This document shows, piece after piece, positions 12,279-22,985 of a stretch of 64,000 nucleotides of DNA (position 1 is its first letter; each line of letters starts with the position of its first letter). Under the pieces are notes generated by a model. The model had not been told where the DNA came from. It was given only the letters and a program-made list of their open reading frames with translations, and did not search any database. Source of the DNA: Echinometra lucunter (lineage: Eukaryota > Echinodermata > Echinoidea > Camarodonta > Echinometridae); the NCBI GenBank assembly GCA_029962745.1, contig CM057157.1, forward strand, positions 23,965,492 through 24,029,491. Direction: 5' to 3'. A program made the position numbers and the translations under genes.

Positions 12279-12435
12279 GGGCTCCATTTCATAAAGGCTG
12301 TTATGATATTAACTCTTGCTGGAATGGCAACTGTCATTATATAAGCCAATCAGGAAGCAGAATTCTCACTGTTGCCATGGTAGTTACCATTCCAGCAGGG
12401 GTTGCTATCATAGCAACTTTTATGAAACAGGGCAC
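12279..12435. mobile_element. MITE with GGGCTCCATTTCATAAA termini
   Basis: The left end GGGCTCCATTTCATAAAG and the right end TTTATGAAACAGGGCAC are imperfect inverses. The interior pairs GGAATGGCAACTG with its inverse-like ATGGTAGTTACCATTCC. It lies head to tail with the neighbouring MITE. Confidence 0.65.
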
Positions 12436-13262
12436 AGATGATACTTTTATTGATATTGGTTATAGCTGAATAGTGTACAATTTTGTTGGAAGTGGTTTAA
12501 ACATGATATCATAAATCAGTTTCATTAAATTCATGATTGAATTTTTGATTAGGGTTCAGATTTTGCTCAATTTCGAACCTTCTGTACAAATATTGAACTT
12601 TGCACAGGAGTCAATCAGTGTGTATGAGAGTGTATGCTAACAATTGCCATGGACAATGGACTATCACCTCTTTGGATTCCAGTGAGCAAGCTTCTGGTCA
12701 ATAGGTTCAGGGCACATGAATGCTTTATTAATTATTCATGATGAATTACCCTGGCCACTGCAAGTCTGAATTCAGGGGAAAGGGTAAATTGTAAGCACAA
12801 GGAAAAAGCGAGCACATGTTTCCATGTGCTTGCATACACTATTGTTTTATTATTATCATTATAATCATTATTATCATTATTATCAACATCAACAGCAACA
12901 CTGTTATTTGTCATTTGAATGAATAAAATCACTTCTCAGTACTTTGACTGCTTCAAAATTCATTAAAGACATCTAAGGGCATTAGTTTACAGTTAGGCTA
13001 GCTGTGACAGTGTAATTCCTCATGAATAATTAATCATGCTTTCATACCCTGGCTATTGTATGGGTACACTCTCACACACCTATAGACTCTCGTGCAAAAT
13101 CCAAGATTTTTTACAGAAGGTCGGAAATTGAGCAAAATCTGAACCCTAATTAAAAATTCAATCATAAATTTCATGAAACTGATTTATGATATCATGTTCA
13201 AACCACCTCCAACAAAATTGTACACTATTCAGCTATAGCCCTTATCAATAAAAGTGTCATCT
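12436..13262. mobile_element. Fold-back element with long inverted arms, 827 bp
   Basis: The arms begin AGATGATACTTTTATTGATA and end with its inverse TATCAATAAAAGTGTCATCT. Inverted similarity continues inward for about 300 bp: GTACAATTTTGTTGGA pairs with TCCAACAAAATTGTAC, and TTAGGGTTCAGATTTTGC pairs with its inverse at 13127-13148. The loop (about 12760-13000) contains an ATTATC-rich tract. No ORF is present. Confidence 0.75.
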
Positions 13263-13531
13263 GATATATAGTTTTCTATTTATTTAAGATCAAAAGTGGG
13301 AAATATATATTTTTTACACTTAGTACTAGTGATTTCCTTTGATGACCTTCATCTCTGTTTGCGATAAAGTATAGTTTTCTCTCCTTTTTTTTTTCTTTAT
13401 TTGGAAAATTAATAAAAATGCCAAAGTGTTAACTTTTCTTATGCACTTACTGGTTGCACATCCATTAGGGACCGCAGTGCCTCCTCCCAACTTGCTATGC
13501 GGCATATCTTTCCACCCTTTTTAGTACTCCT

Positions 13532-14533
13532 CAGTGGCGGCACCAGGATTGTTAAAGTGGGAGGGCAAATGGAGGGCAAAAGAAAAGGTTGGGGGCAGGG
13601 GCAGTCAATTTTTTTTGCGTGTATGGAAAAATCGAGCGTGAAGCGCGAGTTTTAGTCGCCGGCGTAAATCCACTTTGAGGAATGGCGGGGGGGGGGGGGG
13701 GATAATTGAATTTTTTTTGAAGATTTCTTTTTTTCCTCTTACACACATTTTAATATCAATTTTGTGAGCGAGCGAAGCGAGCGAACAAGAAATAACCATT
13801 TTTTTTTCTTATCGCATTTTCGAATAAATATTCTGAAATACGACGTGCGAGCAAAGCTAGCGAGCCAAAAATGGCCACTTTTCTTGTTTTTAATCGCATT
13901 TTAGAAAAGAAATTATAAAATATGATGAGCGAGCGAGCCAAAAATACCCACTGTTTTGAGTTTTCAATCACATTTTCAAATAGAAATTCTAAAATATGGT
14001 GGTTGTTTATGATAGATATTCAAAATTTTTTCTAACTCATAAATCAAAATATATTTTCCTCCCTAAAAAATGAGGGGGATATTTGTACACGCCATCCCCC
14101 CTCTCCGAATCCCCCCCCCCCCCCTCCGGAGATACACCAATGTTTTTAGTGGCCCCAATAAACATTTTTCTGTTACACTTGATTTAGAGAGAAATTTTTC
14201 TAAAATCAGGTAATGCTTAAAGGAGCAAAGATATTGATCAAAACTAGATCATGAAATGAAAATTTACATTACAAACTAATAGTGTGCGAGGAAGCCAACA
14301 GCGACTAAATGAGAAAATTTTCAAGTTTTGAAGAGCGGAAAATCGTATTTTAGAGCACTTCACAGCTTGAATATGATGCTTATGACATCTACTTATTTAC
14401 AAATTACTGTATAATTTTTCTTTTCAGTCCTCAAAATTTCGGGGGGGGGGGCAACTGGGGAGGGCAAAGTTTCTGAGTGGGGGGGGGGGGGCAAATGCCC
14501 CCCATGCCCCCCCCCCCCCTGGTGCCGCCACTG
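13532..14533. mobile_element. hAT-type element inserted in a coding exon, 1002 bp
   Basis: The terminal inverted repeats CAGTGGCGGCACCAGG match exactly over 16 bases. The 8 bp target duplication GTACTCCT is perfect (13524-13531 and 14534-14541). Both are hallmarks of hAT elements. It has no transposase and contains G/C homopolymers near both ends. A second element (13657-14142) lies inside it. Removing it with one duplication restores the host exon frame. Confidence 0.88.
13657..14142. mobile_element. Nested hAT-type MITE, 486 bp
   Basis: Second copy of the family at 4250-4847. It begins CGCCGGCGTAAATCCACTTT and ends GAGATACACCAATG. Flanks GTTTTAGT (13649-13656) and TTTTTAGT (14143-14150) are an 8 bp duplication with one mismatch. 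The interior has GCGAGCGAAGCGAGCGA-type palindromes at about 80 bp intervals. It lies wholly inside the element 13532-14533, so it arrived later. Confidence 0.75.
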
Positions 14534-14807
14534 GTACTCCTTCCCGGGGGCAAGAACAGTGGCAATATGTTGTGTGCACTCTGTGGATTCACTAAAATGA
14601 AATTAAACCAAATGAAATGCAATTTACTTGAAGGATATATAACATAATAACAAAGGATATTTACTTTAAATTGATAACAAAATTGATAACATATTTTCTT
14701 TTTGAAAGGAAGTAATTTAAATATCTTGCAAAGCTGATATTTTCAACATGGGCAATGCTTTATACAAAATTAAAAAATTGTACAAATTCTTGACAGCTCG
14801 CTTTTAC

Positions 14808-14967
14808 CTAATAGTATGTCAATTCTCTTATACAGATCCTCCAGTTGCGGATGGCTTTTCTGCATTCGAGCATACTTTATGATCTTATCAGCCATGTCCT
14901 CTGTCCACTTCTTGGTCAAGCTCTCTGAAACTGCTTTATTGAACAGTGTTCGGAAATCTTCATCTAT
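14808..14967 (-). pseudogene. SAMD3-like gene, second visible exon
   Basis: Acceptor atttaaattatag, donor gtaaaa, 160 bases, phase 0 in and 1 out. It encodes IDEDFRTLFNKAVSESLTKK and a helical segment ending in YKRIDILL. It is fully open. Confidence 0.65.
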
Positions 14968-14984
14968 CTATAATTTAAATTACA

Positions 14985-16275
14985 TGTTAAAAGAAAAGGA
15001 GATATGTGAATTAAATAAGAAGAATGTGCAGACTCATATCAAAGGTGTACTTGAGAAACCATCAAAATTTTAACATAAGTCAGCTGTAGGCCTATACACA
15101 AATGGGTGCATACAGAATTCAGGAATAAAATGCCCAAATTTGATCATTATAGAATATTTTTTTTCCACATATACTTCATTCAGAAAATGTCTGCAAGATA
15201 AAATTAGCATTAAAATTACATTTACACTGATGCTATCACTAATGACTGATTAGATGATGCTCCTGTGAGTGCATGAAACGTTTTCTTTTCCTTGTTGACA
15301 TGTGAAATATCACACATAGATATCAACATACATCATATGCTTTGATGGGCAAACTGATATGCATTTAGCATTTCAAACAACTGATATTTTGGTGGAATGA
15401 TTTCGCTACAGTCTATAAATTTCAGAGTACTATCAATCAATGATTTATTGGAAAATTCAAATAAAAAAACAACCAACCATTGTAGGGCTATCAAGCAACC
15501 TCGGTCAAGTCTGGAAAATCTTTTGAAGTCCCATGTTTTTTGAATGTATGTCCGTATTGCGCATTTTATACACGTAGGTGGCTGCCATGTAATCTTGCAC
15601 CGTCTTCATGGGTCCAATGTTATCCTGAAGCCATCTGCATAATTCTGCATCGGATTCTAGTATGAAAATAGAAATGTAACTTAAGTGTGTTGATAATTTT
15701 TGATTAGCCTCATACCCATGTATTCTCATTCTTTTACCTAGGTAGGAAATGGAGGAATACAATCATTAGTAGTGGAATAGAATACTAAACAGATACCATA
15801 ACACAGGTATTTTTTTTTAAATTGATCGAAATTCTTGTTTAACCTGAAGTTCAATTTTAGGTGCGCAGACATAGGGCCCCCTCCACTCTTCTTACTCAGG
15901 CCGACATGAGGTGTTGTGTGCCAGGACAGCTTGAATTAAACAACAATTTAGATCTAGATTTAGATAGTCTATACAACTTTACGAGCAATATTTTCCCAAA
16001 CTGTTTGAGAATTATGTTTGACGATTATATTAGGAACAAATATTTTTGATCAGAAAAAGAGATATGTGAATTAAATAAGAAGAATGTGCAGAAATTTTCT
16101 CATATCAAAGGTGTAACGTTAGACCTGTCTTGAGAAACCATCAAAATTTTAACAGTAAGTCAGCTGTAATTGTAAAAGTTAGGCCTAAATCTATGCATCC
16201 ATGGATGCATACAGAATTCATGAATAAAATGCCCAAATTTGATAGAATATCTTTTCCACATTTAATTCATTTTGT
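14985..16275. repeat. Direct repeat pair within gene region (14985-15190 and 16047-16275)
   Basis: Both copies contain gagatatgtgaattaaataa, accatcaaaattttaac, taagtcagctgta, tgcatacagaattca and aatgcccaaatttgat in the same order. They are about 1060 bp apart and flank the exon 15478-15656. The second copy has small extra insertions. The exon itself is not duplicated. Confidence 0.7.
15478..15656 (-). pseudogene. SAMD3-like gene, first visible exon, nonsense codon
   Basis: Acceptor ttctattttcatactag, 179 bases (2+177), ending in phase 0 at ACAATG before a weak gttggt donor. It reads ESDAELCRWLQDNIGPMK and onward to LQKIFQT, then TGA at 15505-15507, then PRLLDSPTM. The continuation past the stop fits the next exon perfectly, so the stop is probably TGG to TGA. 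Confidence 0.6.
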
Positions 16276-16682
16276 TCAATCTAGAAACAAGCCAAAGCCT
16301 TGTCAGGACATACAACCATACAAATCACACAGACGCAATGCAACGCGTTCAAATCAGGCTAAAATACACACGCGATACACACACAGTCAATTTCAATATC
16401 AAGATTTGCATTCATTTATTGCATGTGCCTAGTTTTAGGACCCCTTCATTTTTGACACAGGCATTGATATCGACCTGGAAATATGCGTTGCATACATTCA
16501 CCCATCGTAATTTTCTCGACAAATCAACTTTGGAATATGTAGAATCAAGATACCGAAATGAAATTTGCAAAAGCTAATGATTTCTGTGACTTTTAGCTGC
16601 TGAAATCAAAATGCGTAGCTTTAGGTCCCGCCATCATAACCGTTAGTAGGACTACGTAGTTCATATCTCATGCAGATCTACC

Positions 16683-17674
16683 CTTTAGCCAAAGCACTTG
16701 GTGCTGTTATTTCCCTAAACGCGCCTGAATACATAGACCAATCGCACGATAACCGTGATCCGTGGCCGGAGGTTCGTTAGCCTTTGGGCAAGGCCTCGCG
16801 GCTGCTTGTCTGCCAAGCAGGGTTTGAAAAATAGACTAAACAGTGTGAATTTATGGCAGTGATCAGTGGACCGAACTGCGTCAGCGGCGAGGCCTTTGCT
16901 AACTTGCGGAGCTCATGCATATTATGCATGAGGGTCTTGCATATACAGCAGCTAGCGACGATCGTGACCAATCGTAACTGTTTTAACCGCGGTGTGGTAT
17001 ATGGATCATTGAATTACGGGGGGATAGATATTCAAATGTACTAAATAATTAATAATATTTAGTTCAATTTTCAATAAAACAGATAGATTTATTAAAGAAA
17101 ATATATAAATCGATGACTTGTTGTATTTACTATTTTGCTAAATAGGTAGATTTATCGTAAAGTTTTCCTCTCTCCTTTTTCATTTCAACCTACGCATAGT
17201 GGTTCGCGCGATCAGCTGGTCGATTGTTATTGTACAACACGTCGAACGTTAGGCACACGTGATAATAAATATTCATAAGTTCTCTCGAATTGTCTACTCT
17301 AATTGGTGTATCGGATTCGAAGGGGCGGTTTGGGGGGCTTCTCGGTAAGCTACTTTGCATCTAATTATCTACCGATTTGGTAGCAGAAATATAATACAGA
17401 ACAAAAGAAATAAACTACAACAGCCACTCAGGTTAGTAAAGGCCTTGGTGCTGACGAACCTCCGGCCACGGATCACAGTTGTCGTGCGATTAGTCTATGT
17501 ATTCAGGCGCGTTTAGGGAAATAACAGCACCAAGTGCCTTGGCTAAAGGCTAGAGGTTCGTCGGCGTTGACCCGCCTCGTTCCACTGATCACTGCTAAAA
17601 ATGCACATTGTTTAGTCTATTTTTCAAATCCTGCTGGCAGACAAGCAGCGCACGAGGCCTTGCCCAAAGGCTAA
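16683..17674. repeat. Two inverted-repeat pairs in an unusual order
   Basis: Block A (16683-16775, containing ctaaacgcgcctgaatacat) is inverted at 17454-17548. Block B (16776-16870, containing aaaatagactaaacag and cagtgatcagtgg) is inverted at 17582-17674. The order is A-B-A'-B' rather than the A-B-B'-A' of a simple palindrome. No gene is visible between the pairs. Confidence 0.65.
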
Positions 17675-18930
17675 TGCAGAACAAGGGTAGAATCAACGCT
17701 CCAAAATCAAGGAATATCCACGAAATCCTGCAAATAAAGGGCATTAAAAGAAGTGCAAAAGGAGAACAAAATGATGATTGCTTTATAAATAGAAAGCATA
17801 ATGATTTACTTCGCCTTTGAACTTCTGTATGTGATCTTGAAACCCCCGATCCGAAAGGAAAGACTCCATGCCTCCATTGATATACCAAAATTACGTCCCG
17901 AAAACGCACCTAGCTAGCTAGCGCGCCTGCGCTGCCTAGCCTAGGCCGGTGTGATAGTCGATGTGTTCCGGGTTCCGCAGGAACGAAATAGCTAGTCGAT
18001 TCGTTCCCCGGAACCAAACGACTAGTTGATTCGTTCCAGCGGAACCAGACGTCTGATACTACTTTTGGCCAATACGTTACGAAAGCCGCCGTTTGGTTCC
18101 GACATTAGCCAAGAGTTTCGGGGTACATTTCAGAGGCCACGGAACGTTATTGGAGGGAGATGGGAGCTGACACCCATACAGGCAAAATCCAGATCCTGCA
18201 GATAGGGCCCTAGCGGGGGTTCAGTAGCAGCACCCCCCCCCCCCCTTCCATGAAGCCTTGTTTTTTTCTAATTTTGAAAGTCTATTTCTAAATTTACAAT
18301 TTGAAATATAAGTTTTTTTAAAGCTAATAAGGTTTTATTATTTTTTGGCCGAAAGTGTGGGGGAGCCCCGCCAGCCCCCCTCCCCCCTCCGCTTCCGCTG
18401 CCCCTGAATTTTGATTATTAATATTATAAAGTGTATTATTAAACATTGTCATTGTCTCTCAAGTCTTTGTAAATGCAGTTTATATTGAATAGGTTTAAAT
18501 AACAGTCATTAAAAGTTCTGATAAATCTATATTCCGGATATTCTGATAGTGTCTGCAAAGGAGTTAACAAAATGTTTGTATTTCTATTTTGAGAAGTCTT
18601 ATTCTCAATAAGTTATCCTAAAGCATATGCACTGTGAAAAAATGGGCAAATGCTTTGCCCAGCGTTGGGCTTATAGTCAACCCAACGAACTGTTACATGT
18701 AGGCAATGTTTTGCCCAAGGTTATGCATTTCCCAGCATATTGGCTTTTGCCTTTGGGTAGCTTAAAATGCCTTATATATATTGCTCGGCTGTTGGTCAAA
18801 TCTTTTTACCCAACATTTTTTTTTTTTTACCAACATCAACTTACCTATTTTTTGTCACATTGTGGTTACAAAATAATATCCAGCATCAAAGAAAATACAA
18901 GTACCCTCTAATAAATTTCTCCCTGAAAAA

Positions 18931-19222
18931 CAGTGGCGTAGTTAGTCAAAATAATTTGAGGCGGCAGAACATGACATATGAAGCACATTCCTGAAAAGTT
19001 GCCAGCTAGCGAAGAGAGCAATCAAAAAATCGACCTGTGTAATAAAAATGTTATTTTGTCATAGATCAGGACATATTATCCGGGAGGTAATTTAATTTGT
19101 TCCCCTTTCCGTTTTTTTAATTATTTTTTTTTTGCGTGGATTTTTTTTTTGTTGTTGTTGGTGGGGGGAGGGGGGGGGGGGGCTACTGCCCCCAAGCCCC
19201 ATAACAGTATGCCGTTGCTGAA
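18931..19222 (+). mobile_element. CAGTGGCGTAG-type MITE inside copy 1
   Basis: The left end CAGTGGCGTAGTTAG is the hAT-like terminus that recurs in this window. A G run (19162-19181) and gccgttgctg lie at the right. The same unit is present at the same place in copy 2 (24094-24374), so it was part of the parent element before the copies separated. Confidence 0.6.
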
Positions 19223-20103
19223 AAAATAATAGCACCTAACATACCTTGTTTTCATTTTACACATTGAAATTACATTATAATTATATCTTGTGTATAATAA
19301 TTAATGTCATATATGCTATATTAATGTTGAATTCTCGATGAACAGATGTGGTGATTTCTAATGAATTACATGTAACTTTTAAATATTTCTTAGAAATTAG
19401 AGGAGCAAACAATTATATTTGACAGCACACTTTTACAGTGGCATACTCCAAGTGACACTTAAATGTTTTCTTTTTTTCAAATTAGGACAAAATAACATAT
19501 GAAAAAAATCTTTGAAAATACAACAACAACAACCTTAACAACATAAGGCCCATGCTGTTTGTCATGATCCCTTCCTATCAGAGCCCAAATGATAATGGTG
19601 TTTTTGTTGTTGTTAAGTTTATTTTTTGTTTTGATTTGTTCAGCTTTTAGAAATTGCACTGAAATCTTTGTGCCTACTAGCGGAAGGGCGGAAAACACAA
19701 GTTCAAATCATTAATGCAAACTAAGCAACATTAATCTGCAAAATATACTTAGCGTACTCAGATGAACTTCAAAAGAAAACAACGGAATTACCTAAAGGGA
19801 TTATGTTATATCTTATTGACTTATCGGGGAAAAAGTGCGATAAGTGGAAACTAATTTTCCATTTTATCTTGAAACTGTCACATAATACATGCACCTTTCA
19901 GCTATTACCACATAGATATAAGTAATTATGCCACTTATCGTTTTCTTCATAATGCAGTAATAAATATAAATCAGAAGTTAAACCAATGGACATGATTTCG
20001 AATATAACCCCTGCAATATACCCGCAGGACATTACAATTCCTTGACATTCACCCCATAGGACAATTATCCCTATTTACCCGATTTAACCCCCCCCCCCCC
20101 CCC

Positions 20104-20750
20104 CCCCATAATTCAATTCAATTCAATTCAATTCAATTCAATTTTCTTTATTTTCATGTTTTAAAAACACAAAAATTGTTTCGGACTCTTTACATATATA
20201 ACATAAAATACAATGACAAGAAAAACATCTTTGACATGTACAGTATACACAAATAGGGTGCTACAAATACAAAATGAATACCTGAGAAAGACATATGCAA
20301 AATACAACTTATATAAAAGTAAGAGACAAAAGAAAAGATTTATGTCATAAATGACCTCCTCTGTTACCCATACCCCATATTGCACAAAATAATTGATGAC
20401 CGATAACCTGTGACCCCCCCCCCCCCGAGTATCTGCATGAATTTGTTCCTATATCAAAAAATATATATAAAAAGAAAGAAAAATTGCGTACATGTAGTAA
20501 TGAAGTATCAAAATCATATGCGTTAACGGTAACCACAAGTCCCCCTCCCCCTCAACACCAAAACAAGAACGGACCAGGGTGTCCACTATAAAAGTGATAA
20601 CCATCATTCACCTTACATATGCATGCATATCATGAGCTGACATCATATAGAGCTTCAAAAACCAATAGGCATTAGGCCGATCTAATAACCAATAGAGCTT
20701 CAAAAACCAATAGGCACTAGGCCGATCTAATAACCAAATAAATATTAGAA
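20104..20750 (+). repeat. Insertion unique to copy 1: (AATTC)n tract and 45-bp tandem pair
   Basis: After a C run, the sequence has six AATTC units (20111-20142), an AT-rich body, and at 20648-20737 two near-identical 45 bp units beginning tagagcttcaaaaaccaata. Copy 2 goes straight from the C run to aatattagaaaa. The pentamer tract resembles a retroelement tail, but the element is not identified. Confidence 0.6.
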
Positions 20751-21047
20751 AATAAATAAATATTAGAAAATTAAATTTTCAAAGAAGTTTTGGGCTTACT
20801 TATTTCATTCAGCTGCACAATACTTTCGAAATTGCCCATAGTCTCTGCGCAGAAAGTCACGAAAAAAAAACCTCTGGAAATGTCCTTTGTGTGACACTTT
20901 TTTTTACCCAAATTCACAATTTAATTTTTGTCTTTTTTTTTTTTAAATGACGATCTTTCGGCCCTTCGATCTAAGTAACGCACGGATCTGAACATAAAGA
21001 TTTTTTTTTTTTTTAAAGATTAAAAAACTCAAAATCCTTGTATTGTG

Positions 21048-22555
21048 TCCTAATCATTTCATAATCTCATCTCATTTCAGGCCACATCATCATCCTTTTC
21101 GCACACTCTATCTGTATGTTCCCACACTTTTCAGTCTGATATATTAATCTCCTCCCCTGCTGCGTCACTCATTCAGATGGCAGCGAGCACCAGACATATG
21201 TTATGTAACTGGTAGTCTGGAATGTAGATGTACCTGTATATGTGAGGTGAGTTGTTGTGATGGAATAAACTTACTAGCAGTTTGATTCTACATCGATGCA
21301 GTCATGAGCAGTGGCGTAGCTATAGGATTTCATTTGGGGGGGGGGGCGGTAGTAAGCACGCGAAGCGTGCGAATCACGTAGGGGGAGGGTGCAGGGAGGG
21401 GGAACTTAAGGAAGCTCCGACGCACAGTGGGCCAGGGCGAAACCAAAGTGCGCCAAAAGTCATTTTGGGCAATTTATTTTTTTTTTCAATTTTTGTCATG
21501 CCCTATTGAAAGACAATACTTCAGTAAAATATTTAACTCCGGTATGTACATTAAGGGTGTGAAATTCCTACTTCAAACCGCAAAATTCTACATATTGTGC
21601 GTTTCAGTGCAAAAAGTGACCAATTTAAATATAAGTTATTTCAACATGAAGTTTTTAACTTATTGATCTAAAATTGCTCCCAAATATTCCCGATAGTTCA
21701 TTTGACTGTATGAATGGGTTAAGATGGATAGAAACACAATCTTCGTGAATATAATAGGGTAATTATCGAACAAAATAGACTGATTTTCCGTGTTTTTTAT
21801 AAATCCATAAGAAACGTTTAGATTTCCACTGATTTCCAAATCGATTTTATCACCAGCGTTTTCCTTGATGTCTCAGCTTTAAGTTGATACCAAATATGGC
21901 TGCCACCTTCTGCCACTTTTTATGTTATAGCCGATTTTCCTTGACACATTACCCGGAAAATTACGTTATTTGGGGCCGCGTGGCTGCTAAAGGATTCTCC
22001 GTCAGTACAGCGGCGCATGGGGGCGCGCATGACTCTACACGCGATGCCGTATAGGTAACAACATGGCGCGTTTTGTTTGTACGTTAGGCAAGCACATATG
22101 CAAAAGAAATGGCGCCATGTTGTAGCCTAATGAAACCGAGTTGGCCAGACGCTCTCTATAGTGGTACTGTTTACACGGCAAGGTCCCATAAACACAATAA
22201 GAAGTAAACAAGACTTATAAATATTATTATAGGACTTGATATTTTAATTGCTGAAAAACCCCCTCTTCCAAAGGTTAAGGTGTACTAACTACAAGCTAAA
22301 ACATTCCCCTGCGACATGATTTCCATTCTACACTTCACAGCTAAAGGTGACGATTCACATGTTATGGATTCTTAAAACTTATTCATTAATTCGTTTATTA
22401 TATTTATTTCATGCAATTTTTCATACAACTGAAACCCTTTCTTAGTTGCTTAATTATTTACCTTTCATTTTTCTTTTCCTAATCTGTTTTCATTCCTGTA
22501 GTATTTAAAAGAAAACACATAGTTCAAGGTGTTGAGCTCATGATTAATCGATTCG
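21048..22555. other. No gene; hAT-like terminus
   Basis: A CAGTGGCGTAGCTATAGGATT terminus followed by G-rich sequence begins at 21309. Its partner end was not located. 21500-22500 shows no supported exon and no obvious repeat structure. Confidence 0.45.
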
Positions 22556-22985
22556 ATCGATTTATCTTTTCATCTACCTATCTGTCTACAAGTATCCCTC
22601 TTATCTATCTATCCATCCATCTATCCATCCATCCATCTATCCATCCATCCATCTACATCATCCACATAAATTATCTGTCTATCCATGATCTATCTATCTA
22701 CACGATCCCTATCTCTACTCATCCTTCTATCCATCTGCCTATCTACGCGTATCCCTCTGTCTATCTATCCATTCATCCATATCCGTAGTATTCCTCTCTA
22801 AATCTATCTATATCCTATTCATCCACATATCTATAGGTATCTTTCTGTTTATTCATCCATCTGTCTCATATTCATCAATCTATTTACTCCTGTGATTTAC
22901 ACACATTTATATCTTTCTATCTATCTATCTATCTATCTATCGATCTATCTATCTATCTATCCATCTATCTATCTATCTATATGCA
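22556..22985 (+). repeat. CATC/TATC tetranucleotide microsatellite
   Basis: About 430 bp of degenerate (YATC)n and related tetramers. It is purest at 22915-22980, with perfect ATCT runs broken by single changes. The open frames over it are repeat artefacts. Confidence 0.9.

Larger units (their letters stand above)
13451..14591 (-). pseudogene. SAMD3-like gene, third visible exon, split by a hAT-type element
   Basis: The exon runs from the acceptor ttcattttag (first base 14591) to the donor gtaagt (last base 13451). The element 13532-14533 and one 8 bp duplication account for 1010 of 1141 bases. The remaining 131 bases are 2+43 codons, reading VNPQSAHNILPLFLPPGRST and then KKGGKICRIASWEEALRSLM, and end in phase 0 as the last exon requires. 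Without the insertion the exon is open. Confidence 0.7.
11491..15656 (-). pseudogene. SAMD3-like family gene, four exons, disrupted twice
   Basis: Minus-strand exons 15478-15656, 14808-14967, 13451-14591 (interrupted) and 11491-11733 join with matching phases (0, 1, 0). They read WLQDNIGPMKTVQDYMAATY, then PRLLDSPTM-IDEDFRTLF, ILPLFLPPGRSTKKGGKICR, WEEALRSLMDVQP-IGTNLP and a C-terminal YVVLLAERL...AYVIIEG...CFKALYVLN...WEFLQK. This order of short signatures resembles the vertebrate and invertebrate SAMD3-like proteins, whose function is poorly known. The name is from memory of family patterns. A TGA (15505-15507) stands where family logic predicts tryptophan (QT-stop-PRLL). A hAT-type element splits the third exon. 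The 5' end, including any SAM domain, is not visible. The locus looks like a pseudogene or a null allele. Confidence 0.6.
17946..21047 (+). mobile_element. CCGGTGT-family element, copy 1 (right end lost)
   Basis: It starts CCGGTGTGATAGTCGATGTG and is collinear with 23194-24455 plus 32725-33780 (copy 2). Shared landmarks include cgattcgttcc repeats, a C run at 18231-18245, gttaacaaaatgt, and acccgcaggacattacaatt. The match stops after ccttgtattgt at about 21047, so the right terminus is missing. Relative to copy 2 it carries an extra segment at about 20090-20745. No long ORF is preserved. It is probably a non-autonomous DNA transposon, and its superfamily is not determined. Confidence 0.72.

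Noticed and set aside
17595..17909. 104-codon minus-strand ORF
   Set aside because: It overlaps inverted-repeat block B' and has no recognisable domain or splice context.
22540..22788. 82-codon ORF with Ser-Ile-His repeats
   Set aside because: It is a translation of the CATC/TATC microsatellite.
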